Under the pieces are notes generated by a model. The model saw only the letters and a list, made by a program, of their open reading frames with translations, did not search any database and had not been told where the DNA came from. The position numbers and the translations under genes were made by a program. Below, piece after piece: positions 51,887 through 60,561 of a stretch of DNA of 64,000 nucleotides. Every line of letters starts with the position of its first letter. The stretch's first letter is position 1. The stretch comes from Nocardia sp. MH4 (GTDB lineage: Bacteria > Actinomycetota > Actinomycetes > Mycobacteriales > Mycobacteriaceae), in NCBI RefSeq assembly GCF_019266065.1, contig NZ_LPNR01000112.1, positions 1 to 64,000 of the forward strand. Reading direction: 5' to 3'.

Positions 51887-53434
51887 TTGAAGGCGACGAC
51901 CGCTGCGAAACTGGAAGAGTTGCGGAAGAATCTGGCAGCCGCGCAGGAGCCTGCGGGGGACGTGGGGGTCGCCAAACGGGCCGCCAAGGGGATTCCGAGT
52001 CCGCGGGAACGGATCGGCATGCTGCTGGATCCGGGGAGTTTCGTCGAGATCGGGGCGCTGGTGAAGCAACCCGGCGTCGCGAACAGTCTCTACGGCGACG
52101 GCGTGGTGACCGGCCACGGCACGGTCGACGGCCGCCCGGTGGTGGTGATCGCCCACGATCAGACGGTGTTCGGCGGCTCGGTCGGGGAGATGTTCGGGCG
52201 CAAGGTCGCCAAGGCGATGGACCTCGCGGCCGAGATCGGCTGCCCGTTCGTGGCGATCAACGACTCCGGCGGGGCGCGCGTGCAGGACGCGGTCACCTCG
52301 CTGGCCTGGTACGCGGCCATGAGCAGACGGCAGCTGAATCTGTCGGGCGTAGTGCCCCAGGTGTCGATCATGCTGGGCAAGTGCGCGGCGGGCGCGGTCT
52401 ACGCCCCGATCAACACCGACGTGCTGATCGCGACCGAGAACGCCTACATGTTCGTCACCGGACCGGAGATCATCCGCGAGACCACCGGTGAGGAAGTGAC
52501 GCTCGAGGAACTCGGCGGCGCGTACAACCAGGCGCAGAACGGGACGATCCATCACGTGGCCGTCGACGAGCGGGCCGCGTTCGATTGGGCCCGAACATAT
52601 TTGAGCTTCATGCCGTCGAACTGCTTCGACAGCGCCCCGGTGGTCAACCCGGGACTGGAACCCGAGATCACCGCGACCGACCGGGAACTCGACACGCTGA
52701 TCCCCGATTCCGACCGCGCCGGCTACGACATGTACGACGTGCTGCTGCGGATCTTCGACGACGGCGAGTTCCACGAGGTGGGAGGCAGCGCCGCGCGCAA
52801 CATGATCACCGGATTCGCGCGAGTCGACGGCCGCAGTGTCGGTGTCGTCGCCAATCAGCCGCAGGTGTTCAGCGGGGCGATCGATGCCCGCTGCTCGGAC
52901 AAGGCGGCGCATTTCATCCGGCTCTGCGACGCGTTCGGGCTGCCGCTGATCTTCGTGGTCGACACTCCGGGGGTGCTGCCCGGCGTCGAGGAGGAGAAGA
53001 TCGGCGTCATCAAGCGGGGCGGGCGATTCTTCTACGCCGTGGTCGAGGCGACCGTGCCGATCGTGACCGTGGTCGTGCGCAAGGCCTACGGCGGCGGCTA
53101 CGCGGTGATGGGCTGCAAGCAGCTCGGCGCCGATGTGAATCTGGCCTGGCCGACCGCGCGCATCGCGGTCATGGGCGCCGAGGCCGCGATCGGGCTCACC
53201 CAGCGCAGGCAACTCGCCGCGGTGCCCGAGGCCGAGCGGGCGGGAGTCCGTCAACAGATGGTCGACTACTACAACACCGCGGTCGCCACGCCGTGGATCG
53301 CGGCCGAGCGCGGCTACATCGACGCGGTGATCGAGCCGTCCACCACCCGGCTGGAGATCCGCAAGGCCCTGCATCTGCTGCGGGACAAGCGCGTCGAGCA
53401 GCGGCCGCGCAAGCATCTGCTGATTCCGCTGTGA
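51887..53434 (+). CDS. Acyl-CoA carboxylase beta chain (carboxyltransferase)
   Basis: A 515-aa AccD/PccB-type carboxyltransferase that moves CO2 from biotin onto acetyl-, propionyl- or longer acyl-CoA. Both crotonase-like halves are present: NDSGGARVQDAV and CAAGAVYAPINTDV in the N-half, FVVDTPGVLPGVEEE, VVVRKAYGGGYAVMG and MGAEAAIGLT in the C-half. The residue deciding acetyl versus propionyl preference lies after KAYGGGY-AVMG, but I cannot read specificity safely. The start is TTG 51887 with GAGGG upstream; no ATG or GTG fits. The biotin-carrying alpha chain is not adjacent. Confidence 0.9.
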   Translation: MKATTAAKLEELRKNLAAAQEPAGDVGVAKRAAKGIPSPRERIGMLLDPGSFVEIGALVKQPGVANSLYGDGVVTGHGTVDGRPVVVIAHDQTVFGGSVGEMFGRKVAKAMDLAAEIGCPFVAINDSGGARVQDAVTSLAWYAAMSRRQLNLSGVVPQVSIMLGKCAAGAVYAPINTDVLIATENAYMFVTGPEIIRETTGEEVTLEELGGAYNQAQNGTIHHVAVDERAAFDWARTYLSFMPSNCFDSAPVVNPGLEPEITATDRELDTLIPDSDRAGYDMYDVLLRIFDDGEFHEVGGSAARNMITGFARVDGRSVGVVANQPQVFSGAIDARCSDKAAHFIRLCDAFGLPLIFVVDTPGVLPGVEEEKIGVIKRGGRFFYAVVEATVPIVTVVVRKAYGGGYAVMGCKQLGADVNLAWPTARIAVMGAEAAIGLTQRRQLAAVPEAERAGVRQQMVDYYNTAVATPWIAAERGYIDAVIEPSTTRLEIRKALHLLRDKRVEQRPRKHLLIPL

Positions 53435-53471
53435 GCCCGGCGCCCGCGTCGCGGTGGCCGGGCCGGGCGGT

Positions 53472-54686
53472 TCAGTAGCTCGGCAGGGCGAACTCCTCGG
53501 TGTGGCCGAAGAAGATCTTCTTGGTGATCGGCCGCATCGGACGCGACATCATGACGCGCACATTGGTCTTGGCCAGTCGTGTCATCAGCGGGGTCTTGGG
53601 GATCATCATCGCGATGCCGCCGCCGGGGATCTCCTTGGCCTTGGCCAGGAACGGCGTGATCTTGTCCTGGTAGCGCTGCTGCGCGCCGGCCGGATCGTCC
53701 GGGGTGGCGGCGATCTCGGCGGCCAGCACATAGGCGCCGACGATCGCCATCGCGGTGCCCATACCGGTCATGGGGGAGCCGCAGTAGCCCGCATCGCCGA
53801 CGAGGGTGACCCGGCCGACCGACAGCTCGGGCACGTCCACCCGGGCGAGTTCGTCGAAGTAGAAGTCGGTCGTGGTCTCCATCGCCGCCAGGACCTCGGG
53901 GGCGTGCCAGCCCGCGTCGGCGATCCTCCGGCGGATGAGCGCGCGCTGGGCGTCGCCGTCGCGGCGCAGGGCCGGGTCGACTTCGGTGCGCAGGGTGATG
54001 ATCGCCTTCGCGGTAGCCGGGTCGCCGTCGGGGCGGATCCCGAGCATGGCGCCGGGCACCAGGCGCATGCCGAACCAGCCGGGCTCGATATCGGCGGGCG
54101 AGGGCATGGTGAAGAACGCGCCGTAGCCGCCGAGGTTGGTGCTGAACTGCTCCTCGGGGCCGAAGACCAGCCGCCGGGTCGCCGAGTGCACGCCGTCGGC
54201 GCCGATCACCAGGTCGAAGCGCTCGGTGGTACCGGAGGCGAAGGTGACCTCGACGCCGGTGGCGTCCTGCTCGATCCGGTCGATCCACTCGCCGTAGCGG
54301 TAGTCCAGCTCGCCGGTCTCGACGGTGGCGATCGCGTCGAGCAGGACCTGGTTCAGATCGCCACGGGTGATCTCGATGTCGGCGACGGCGCCCTGGCCGT
54401 CGAAATCCTCCATCGCCATGCGGGCGTAGATCTTGCCGTCGCCGTCGACGTAGGACATGCCGCGCTCGTCGAGCTGGTACTGCGCGATGCCCGCCATCAG
54501 CCCCATCCGCTCGGCGGCTTCCTTGCTCGGTCCGCGCAGGTCGACCGCCTGGCCGCCCGGGCGGGGGACCTCGGCCCGCTCGACCACCGTCGTGCGAATG
54601 CCGTTGCGCAGCAACTGGAGTGCGACCGCGTTGCCCGCGATCCCGCCGCCGGAGACCAGAACGTGCAGGGGGCTGGTGGTGGTCAT
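53472..54686 (-). CDS. FAD-dependent aromatic monooxygenase (TetX/PHBH-like)
   Basis: A 404-aa flavoprotein hydroxylase with the PHBH fold: HVLVSGGGIAGNAVALQLL (FAD Rossmann), RGDLNQVLLDAI with FDLVIGADGVHSATRRLVFG (DG motif), and VTLVGDAGYCGSPMTGMGTA (GD motif). Relatives hydroxylate aromatic drugs or polyketides, including tetracycline-inactivating TetX. ATG 54686 is the likely start. It is divergent from a TetR repressor gene and shares a 107-bp promoter region with four repeated operator boxes, so it is probably induced by a drug-like ligand. Confidence 0.87.
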   Translation of the reverse strand: MTTTSPLHVLVSGGGIAGNAVALQLLRNGIRTTVVERAEVPRPGGQAVDLRGPSKEAAERMGLMAGIAQYQLDERGMSYVDGDGKIYARMAMEDFDGQGAVADIEITRGDLNQVLLDAIATVETGELDYRYGEWIDRIEQDATGVEVTFASGTTERFDLVIGADGVHSATRRLVFGPEEQFSTNLGGYGAFFTMPSPADIEPGWFGMRLVPGAMLGIRPDGDPATAKAIITLRTEVDPALRRDGDAQRALIRRRIADAGWHAPEVLAAMETTTDFYFDELARVDVPELSVGRVTLVGDAGYCGSPMTGMGTAMAIVGAYVLAAEIAATPDDPAGAQQRYQDKITPFLAKAKEIPGGGIAMMIPKTPLMTRLAKTNVRVMMSRPMRPITKKIFFGHTEEFALPSY

Positions 54687-54712
54687 GATGTTTCCCGTCT
54701 GGAGAAGAACGA

Positions 54713-54774
54713 ATGTCTTAGACATATGTCTAACACAGGGCTGGCACGAATGTCTAGAACAAATGTCTAAGACA
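54713..54774. promoter_or_regulatory. Four-box TetR operator array between monooxygenase and TetR genes
   Basis: Four related 11-mers of the form TGTCT-n-AGACA lie in the divergent promoter: TGTCTTAGACA (54714-54724), TGTCTAACACA (54727-54737), TGTCTAGAACA (54751-54761) and TGTCTAAGACA (54764-54774). They form two pairs with 13-bp pitch, the pairs offset by 37 bp. The first and last are perfect palindromes. TTAGACATATGTCTAA (54718-54733) bridges the first pair. The boxes would cover both promoters. Confidence 0.8.
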
Positions 54775-54793
54775 GTCCGGTAGGGTGGTGACC

Positions 54794-55363
54794 ATGGGAA
54801 ACAGAGAAGACCTGCTCGCGGGAGCGCGGAAGGTGATCCTGGAGCGCGGCGTCGCGAAGGCGACCGCGCGCGACATCGCCGCCGCGGCCGGGGTGAGCCT
54901 GGCCGCGATCGGCTATCACTTCGGATCGAAGGACCGGCTGGTCACCGAGGCGCTGGCCGAGGCGCTCGGCAACGCGATCGGCGATGCGATGGAGGCGCTC
55001 ATCGCCGACGGTGCCGGCTCGTCACCGCTGGCCGGGTTCACCGGTCTGTGGAACGCGATGCCCGCGGTGTTCGCCGACAACCACGAGGCGATGCTGGCCA
55101 GCCTGGAGAACATCGTGCGCATCGTGCGCTCCGACGACGCGCGCGCTCAGCTCGGTGACCAGCTCTCCCACGCGTTCGCCGACCTCGCGGCCACCGTCCG
55201 GGCGGCGCACCCCGACCTCGACGCGGCACAGGCCGACGCCATCGGGCGGCTGTATTTCGCGCTGGTGCAGGGATTGGGCGTGCTGTGGCTGCTGAACCCG
55301 GGCGGGGCGGTGGCCGACGGTGACCAGCTGGCGACCGCGATCCGGGCGCTGGCGGGGAAGTGA
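54794..55363 (+). CDS. TetR-family repressor of the flavin monooxygenase
   Basis: A 189-aa TetR protein with the HTH at about 5-50 (DLLAGARKVILERGVAKATA, DIAAAAGVSLAAIGYHFGSK) and a C-terminal domain of the TetR_C type with a large ligand pocket. TAGGGT at 54781-54786 lies seven bases before ATG 54794, suggesting a leaderless start, so the tandem GTGs at 54785-54790 are probably not used. The last operator box ends 20 bp before the start. It very likely represses the divergent monooxygenase and itself. Confidence 0.88.
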   Translation: MGNREDLLAGARKVILERGVAKATARDIAAAAGVSLAAIGYHFGSKDRLVTEALAEALGNAIGDAMEALIADGAGSSPLAGFTGLWNAMPAVFADNHEAMLASLENIVRIVRSDDARAQLGDQLSHAFADLAATVRAAHPDLDAAQADAIGRLYFALVQGLGVLWLLNPGGAVADGDQLATAIRALAGK

Positions 55364-55385
55364 CCGCGAGCCGCCCCGCGGTCGA

Positions 55386-56756
55386 TCAGTCGCGGTGGAA
55401 GTGGTCGGGCGCTTCGATCCAGAACGGCTGGGCCGAGCCGTACGGCGGGGCGGGCCAGCGATAGTCGTCGTAGTCGGCGAAAGCCGGTGCGGCCGTGACG
55501 ATATCGCCGTGGCGGTTCGTCGCCGCCGGGTCGGGCGGCAGCGGCGCGGGGTGGTCCGGGTGGCGGTCGGCCGCGCGGAGCCAGGAGCCGGTGCGGGCCA
55601 GCGAGACCCGGACGTCGCGGCCTGCGCCGTCCTCGGCCCGGGCCCGCAGCGCGTCCATGACGCCCGCGGCGAGGAGATAGCCCGAGCCGTGGTCGAGGGC
55701 CTGGGCGGGCAGCGCGCCGGGGCTGTCGGCGTCGCCTTCGAGCAGGGCGATGCCGGAGGCGGCCTGGACGATGCTGTCGAAGCCGCGCCGACCGCCCCAT
55801 GGCCCCGTCGTGCCCCACGCCGAGACCGACGCCTCGATCAGACCCGGCCGGGCCGCGGCGCGCACCCCGGCCGCGGCGAGCGCGCCCGGTCGATAGCCCG
55901 TCACCAGGACATCGGCGGCGGCCAGCAGGTCCTCGAAGGTCGCGAGGTCGGAGCGCAGATCGAGCAGCGTCGAGCGCTTGCCCTGGCAGGTGTCGCTGAA
56001 CTGCCAGTCGATCTCGGGCAGGTGCGGCGGGTCGACGCGCAGCACATCGGCGCCGAGCAGCGCCAGGGTCCTGGTGGCGACCGGACCCGCGAGGACCCGG
56101 GTGAGGTCGAGCACACGGACATCGGCCAGCGGACGATCGATCGTCGGCGCGGCCGCGCCGGGGCGTGTGGATTCCGTGGGTGGACGGTCCGTGCGTGAGT
56201 CGACGGCCACCAGCGGTCCGGCCGCGGCGGCCCGGCCCATCGGGGAGGCCGACCACTCGGCCTCGGTGCGGACCCGCACCGCGATCGCGCCCACCACGGC
56301 GGCGACGTCCTCGATCTCGGCACCCTTCCTCGTGGCGACCGTGGCGGCGAGCCGGGTGCGGTCGGTGTCGGCGGGCAGGTCGAGCGTCCGCAGCAGCCGC
56401 GCACGGTGGTGCGGGTAGTTGGCGTGGGTGCGCACCCAGCCGTCAGCGCTGCGGAAGAAGCCGGACAGCTCGGCGAAGGCCGACGGTGCCGACTCGCCCT
56501 GCCGGAACAGTCGCTCGCTCGCGAAGGCCGCGGCGATGCGGGCCGGGTCCAGGCGCGTCGGCCGGGTGGCCAGCCCGAGCGCGGCGCGGTACCGATTCGC
56601 CGATCCGGCCGCCGCGGCCACCGATCCCGCGGCCAGCGCCCAGACCGGTAGCGTGGCTGCCAGCCGAGCACCGGGCGCCGGCTCGTCGTCGAGTGCCGAC
56701 GGCTCGAGTCCCAGCCCGGTCTCATAGGCGTGCACGAGGTGCTGCGCGGTGGTCAC
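55386..56756 (-). CDS. CaiB/BaiF (family III) CoA-transferase-like protein
   Basis: A 456-aa protein. The family III core starts late, at about residue 205 (VRVLDLTRVLAGPVATRTLA, DVLRVDPP, then GKRSTLLDLRSD and VLVTGYRPGAL). The first 200 residues (with SADGWVRTHANYPHHRARLL) resemble the segment that normally follows the core, so the halves look rearranged. At the position of the usual catalytic Asp (vDvSL) the sequence is DVRVSLART, with Arg in its place. Start GTG 56756 is chosen because TAGGCT lies seven bases upstream; GTG 56774 is possible. It is divergent from a type II thioesterase gene. Confidence 0.75.
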   Translation of the reverse strand: MTTAQHLVHAYETGLGLEPSALDDEPAPGARLAATLPVWALAAGSVAAAAGSANRYRAALGLATRPTRLDPARIAAAFASERLFRQGESAPSAFAELSGFFRSADGWVRTHANYPHHRARLLRTLDLPADTDRTRLAATVATRKGAEIEDVAAVVGAIAVRVRTEAEWSASPMGRAAAAGPLVAVDSRTDRPPTESTRPGAAAPTIDRPLADVRVLDLTRVLAGPVATRTLALLGADVLRVDPPHLPEIDWQFSDTCQGKRSTLLDLRSDLATFEDLLAAADVLVTGYRPGALAAAGVRAAARPGLIEASVSAWGTTGPWGGRRGFDSIVQAASGIALLEGDADSPGALPAQALDHGSGYLLAAGVMDALRARAEDGAGRDVRVSLARTGSWLRAADRHPDHPAPLPPDPAATNRHGDIVTAAPAFADYDDYRWPAPPYGSAQPFWIEAPDHFHRD

Positions 56757-56799
56757 GCCGCTCAGCCTAGCCACGACGAGGACAGGTGAGGAGCGTGAT

Positions 56800-57552
56800 G
56801 TGGCCGTGAATACAGCGGCGACGGAATGGATTCGGGTGCTGCGGGCGGACCCGGCGGCCCGGCGGCGACTGGTGTGTTTCCCGCCCGGCGGGGGATCGGC
56901 CTCCGCCTACCGTGAACTCGCCGAGCACCTCGGTCCCGGCACGGAAGTGACGGCCGTGCAGTATCCCGGCCGCCAGGATCGCCTCGCGGACGCCGTGATC
57001 ACCGAGATGCGTGCGCTCGCCGACCGCATCGCCGAGGACGTCCTGCGCCGCCCCGGACCGCCGCGCGTGCTGTTCGGGCACAGCATGGGCGCGACAGTGG
57101 CCTACGAGACCGCGCGCAGGCTGGCCGCCGCGGGCGAACCACCGGCGGCGTTGATCGTGTCCGGCCGTCCCGCACCGGCTTTCGTCGAGACCGGTCGCCT
57201 GCATCTCGGCTCCGACGCGGCCCTGATCGACGATCTGGAGCGCCTCGCCGCCGACCCCGTCCCGGTGCGGCTGCTGCGCACCGAACCCGGCCTGGCCGAG
57301 CTGGTCCTGCCCGCTGTCCGGGCCGACTACCAGGCCGTCGAGACCTACCGTCACGAGCCGGGACCCGCGCTGAGCTGCCCGGTCGTGGCCTTGGTCAGCA
57401 CCGAGGACCCGACCACCACGGTGGAGCAGGCCGAGCAGTGGCGCACCGTCACCGATGGGGTGTTCGCGTTGCGGACCTTCCCCGGCGGGCACTTCTACCT
57501 CGACGAGGACCCGGCCGCGGTGGCGCGGGAGATCACGCGGCACCTGAGCTGA
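56800..57552 (+). CDS. Type II thioesterase (TesA/GrsT-like)
   Basis: A 250-aa alpha/beta-hydrolase that hydrolyses wrongly loaded acyl groups from carrier domains of NRPS or PKS enzymes. The catalytic Ser is S95 in GHSMG; the block LVCFPPGGGSASAYREL precedes it, with Asp in STEDPTT and His in GGHFYL near the end. Type II thioesterases normally sit beside NRPS/PKS clusters, and none is visible in this window, so it may serve a distant one or the carboxylase-fed lipid pathway. GTG 56800 follows GAGGAG. Its end overlaps the DUF2784 gene by 20 bp. Confidence 0.85.
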   Translation: MAVNTAATEWIRVLRADPAARRRLVCFPPGGGSASAYRELAEHLGPGTEVTAVQYPGRQDRLADAVITEMRALADRIAEDVLRRPGPPRVLFGHSMGATVAYETARRLAAAGEPPAALIVSGRPAPAFVETGRLHLGSDAALIDDLERLAADPVPVRLLRTEPGLAELVLPAVRADYQAVETYRHEPGPALSCPVVALVSTEDPTTTVEQAEQWRTVTDGVFALRTFPGGHFYLDEDPAAVAREITRHLS

Positions 57553-57913
57553 GTCCGCGGTGGCGCAGCTGCAGGCGCACGTACCCGGCCCACGACACCA
57601 GCACCGCCACCGCGGCCACCAGCCGCACCGACCCGAGCGCGCTGTCGGGGTAGATCACGCCGGTCAGGTAGTGGTCGATGAACCCGGCCTGCGGCAGTTC
57701 GGCCACCCCGGCGTGCCTGCGCGCCCAGTTCTCGGCGTAGGTCAGCGGGCAGTCGAAGCCGATCAGGATGGTGCCGAATCCCCACGAGGCCGCCAGCAGG
57801 TGCAGCCCGATGGTGCGGGGCCATCGCCACGCGAGGAAACCACCGGCGACCACGTACGCGATGAACGCGACGTGGGTGACGGCGATCAGATCGGCCAACA
57901 CCCGGAACGGCAC
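57533..57913 (-). CDS. DUF2784 membrane protein
   Basis: A 126-aa protein with three to four membrane helices matching DUF2784 (LADLIAVTHVAFIAYVVAGG, CPLTYAENWARRHAG, then GFIDHYLTGVIYP). The conserved CPLTxxEN and HYL-x-x-x-YP motifs are in place. No function is established for the family. It converges with the thioesterase gene, sharing 20 bp at the ends. Confidence 0.85.
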   Translation of the reverse strand: MPFRVLADLIAVTHVAFIAYVVAGGFLAWRWPRTIGLHLLAASWGFGTILIGFDCPLTYAENWARRHAGVAELPQAGFIDHYLTGVIYPDSALGSVRLVAAVAVLVSWAGYVRLQLRHRGLSSGAA

Positions 57914-57987
57914 GTATTCAGATTAGGCGGCGACCGGCCGATACGGAATCATGATCAACATTCCGGTTCGGCATCGCTTGGATGCCG

Positions 57988-59418
57988 TCACCAGGGCGAG
58001 GGCTGGTAGTCCTTGAGGAAGCAGCCGTAGAGGTCGACGCCGTTCTCGCCCTGCACGATCGGGTCGTAGACGCGGGCGGCGCCGTCGACCAGGTCGAGCG
58101 GCGCGTGGAAGCCTTCCTCGGCCAGGCGCACCTTCGTGTAGTGCGGACGCTCGTCGGTGATCCAGCCGGTGTCGACCGCGGTCATCAGGATCGAGTCGGC
58201 CTCGAACATCTCCAGCGCGCTGGTGCGGGTCAGCATGTTCAGCGCGGCCTTGGCCATGTTCGTGTGCGGATGGCCCGGACCCTTGTAGCCGCGGCTGAAC
58301 TGGCCCTCCATCGCCGAGACGTTGACGACGTACTTGCGCCGCCCCGCCGACGCGGCCATCGCCGGGCGCAGGCGCGAGACCAGGATGAACGGCGCGACGG
58401 AGTTGCACAGCTGCACCTCGAGCAGCTCGGTGGCGTCCACCTCGGCGACCGTTTGCACCCAGCTGTTGGTGTGCGCGAGATCGGGCACCAGCCCGCCGGC
58501 GTCGATCGCCACGCCCGCCGCGATCCGCTCCGGGGTCGCCGATCCCGCGACCAGCGCCAGCTCGGCGACATCGGTGGCCGACAGCGACGGCGTCAGCGAG
58601 GCGGTGAGCGCGGTCGGATGCGCCTGCATGGTCTTGCCGAAGGTGACCATCTCGGGCAGCACACCCGCGGGCAGCGGCGCGGTCTCGGCGTCGACCAGGG
58701 CACTGTAGGCGCCCGCCGAACGGCGCACGGTCTGGGCGGCGTTGTTGATCAGGATGTCGAGTGGACCCTGGGCGGCGACGTCGTCGGCCAGGGCCACCAC
58801 CTGGGCCGGGTCACGCAGGTCGATGCCGACGATGCGCAGGCGGTGCAGCCAGTCGGCGCTGTCCTCCATCGCGGCGAAGCGGCGGATCGCGTCGTTGGGG
58901 AAGCGAGTGGTGATGGTGGTGTGCGCGCCATCGCGCAGCAGCCGCAGCGCGATGTACATGCCGATCTTGGCGCGGCCACCGGTCAGCAGGGCGCGCTTGC
59001 CGGTCAGGTCGGTGCGGGCGTCGCGCTTGGCGTGGCTGGCGGCGGCGCACTCGGGGCAGAGCTGGTGGTAGAACGCGTCGACCTGGGTGTAGCGCTGCTT
59101 GCAGATGTAGCAGGGCCGCGGCCGCAGCAGGGTGCCCGCGCTCGCGCCGGTCGTGGCCGAGCTGATCGGAATGCCCGCGGTCTCGTCGTCGATGCGCTGC
59201 GGCGAGCCGGTGGCCGTCGCCGCGATGACCGCGCGGTCGGCCGAGGCGACCTGCTCCCTGGCCTCGATGCGCCTGCGCTGCTTGAGCTTTTTGAACATGT
59301 GCCCCACCGCGCGCTGGACCGCGATCGAATCGGGGTGTTCCTTCTCCAGTTGCCCGGCCTGTTCGAGCACCCGCAGACAGGTCGCCAACTCGTCCGGATC
59401 GATCATGTTCGCGGTCAT
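57988..59418 (-). CDS. Zn-ribbon-containing SDR oxidoreductase with altered active site
   Basis: A 476-aa protein joining an N-terminal helical part (PDELATCLRVLEQAGQL), a four-Cys ribbon (CYICKQRYTQ through CPECA, about 97-120) and an SDR domain. The nucleotide motif is TGGRAKIG, and NNAAQ replaces NNAG. The Ser is present (NVSAMEG), but the usual YxxxK reads T-N-M-A-K, so the catalytic Tyr is Thr. I placed the start at ATG 59418; ATG 59433 or 59406 are alternatives, none with a well-spaced ribosome site. It is divergent from a TetR gene, its probable regulator. Confidence 0.75.
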   Translation of the reverse strand: MTANMIDPDELATCLRVLEQAGQLEKEHPDSIAVQRAVGHMFKKLKQRRRIEAREQVASADRAVIAATATGSPQRIDDETAGIPISSATTGASAGTLLRPRPCYICKQRYTQVDAFYHQLCPECAAASHAKRDARTDLTGKRALLTGGRAKIGMYIALRLLRDGAHTTITTRFPNDAIRRFAAMEDSADWLHRLRIVGIDLRDPAQVVALADDVAAQGPLDILINNAAQTVRRSAGAYSALVDAETAPLPAGVLPEMVTFGKTMQAHPTALTASLTPSLSATDVAELALVAGSATPERIAAGVAIDAGGLVPDLAHTNSWVQTVAEVDATELLEVQLCNSVAPFILVSRLRPAMAASAGRRKYVVNVSAMEGQFSRGYKGPGHPHTNMAKAALNMLTRTSALEMFEADSILMTAVDTGWITDERPHYTKVRLAEEGFHAPLDLVDGAARVYDPIVQGENGVDLYGCFLKDYQPSPW

Positions 59419-59464
59419 CGGGGAGTGCGGCATTCCTTCGTGCGGGAGCGGGGGACGACACTCA

Positions 59465-60205
59465 TTGTCGCATTGGCCGCTCGACGGACCCGCTGGGTAT
59501 CGTGGTGCACCGTCGCCGCAACAGCGTGGCGACCCTCGAACCCGACGGAGCAGCCCGATTTCCCCGCTCGACACCGATACCGCAGACGCGCCGCGCAGGC
59601 GCAGGCTCGAACCCGACGAGCGACGCGCGCAGATCCTGGCCTGTGCCATCGACATGTTCGGTGAGCGGCCCTACGCGGCGGTGTCCACCGCGGAACTCGC
59701 GCAGCGCGCCGGTGTCGCCCGTGGGCTGATCAACCACTATTTCGGCAACAAGCGCGACCTGTATCTGGCCGTCGTGCGCCGGATGGTGACGCTGCCGCGG
59801 CCGGACAAGGTGTCGATTCCCGACGGTACCCCGGTCGAGCGGGTCGACGCGATCGTCACCTGGCTGCTCGACACCATCGCCGAGCACGGCACCACCTGGG
59901 TGAAGGTGACCAGCCACGAGGGCGTCGGCGACGACCCCGAGGTGCAGCAGATCCTCGACCAGGCCGACGACGCCGCCGCCGAACGCATGCTGGTGATGAT
60001 CGGCCGGTCCGATCTGGCAGACAATGCAACATTGCGCGCGCTGGTCCTGGCCTACGCGGGTCTGGTGAAGGTGGCGGGCCGGGAGTGGATCACCCGCGGC
60101 ACGCTCACCCGCGAGCAGGTGCACCGGCTGCTCGCCGACACCCTGATCACGGTGATCACCGAGACCATCCCGAGCGTGGAACCCCAGCCGGGCGTGCTCG
60201 GCTAG
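59465..60205 (+). CDS. TetR-family regulator, uncertain start
   Basis: A TetR protein with the HTH in LEPDERRAQILACAIDMFGE and ELAQRAGVARGLINHYFGNK, and a C-terminal domain ending LITVITETIP. The frame has no ATG or GTG between the SDR start and the HTH. TTG 59465, preceded by GGGGGACG, gives 246 aa with a long Arg/Pro-rich tail; alternatively GTG 59502 in another frame with a frameshift could be intended. It faces the SDR gene and probably controls it. The 4-bp tail overlap with the next gene is convergent. Confidence 0.75.
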   Translation: MSHWPLDGPAGYRGAPSPQQRGDPRTRRSSPISPLDTDTADAPRRRRLEPDERRAQILACAIDMFGERPYAAVSTAELAQRAGVARGLINHYFGNKRDLYLAVVRRMVTLPRPDKVSIPDGTPVERVDAIVTWLLDTIAEHGTTWVKVTSHEGVGDDPEVQQILDQADDAAAERMLVMIGRSDLADNATLRALVLAYAGLVKVAGREWITRGTLTREQVHRLLADTLITVITETIPSVEPQPGVLG

Positions 60206-60561
60206 GACCTCAGCCCGCGCCGGGTGGGATTCGGCAGCGGAATGTCGCGGGCGCTGTAGCGCTGCGGGCCGACATGGCCGGGCGCGTGTCCGCTGCGCCC
60301 GTAGACGTGTTCGATCCGTTCTTCGCGGTGATGCTCGAACAGCAGCGCGCCCGCGCCGCCGAGAAGGAAGATCGCGGTGACGACCCCGGCGACCGCTGCC
60401 CACCCGTAGTACTCCGACCCCGCGGCCACCAGCGTGCAGGCCAAGCCGACGACGCCGATCGCGCACGCGATGATGCCGGGCACGTTGTAATCGTCGGCGA
60501 GCAGATCGCCGGCCTGGGCGTGCCAGCGTTGCTCGTCTGCCGGAGTGGTGCTGCCTGGCAT
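60202..60561 (-). CDS. Small two-helix membrane protein
   Basis: A 119-aa protein with two central membrane helices (GIIACAIGVVGLACTLVAAG and AAVAGVVTAIFLLGGAGALL), an N-terminal acidic tail with EQRWHAQAGDLLADDYN and a basic C-terminus. It resembles the UsfY/phage-shock-type small membrane proteins of mycolata, but only by general layout, so I leave it unassigned. GAGGAGGAC precedes ATG 60561. Confidence 0.65.
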   Translation of the reverse strand: MPGSTTPADEQRWHAQAGDLLADDYNVPGIIACAIGVVGLACTLVAAGSEYYGWAAVAGVVTAIFLLGGAGALLFEHHREERIEHVYGRSGHAPGHVGPQRYSARDIPLPNPTRRGLRS

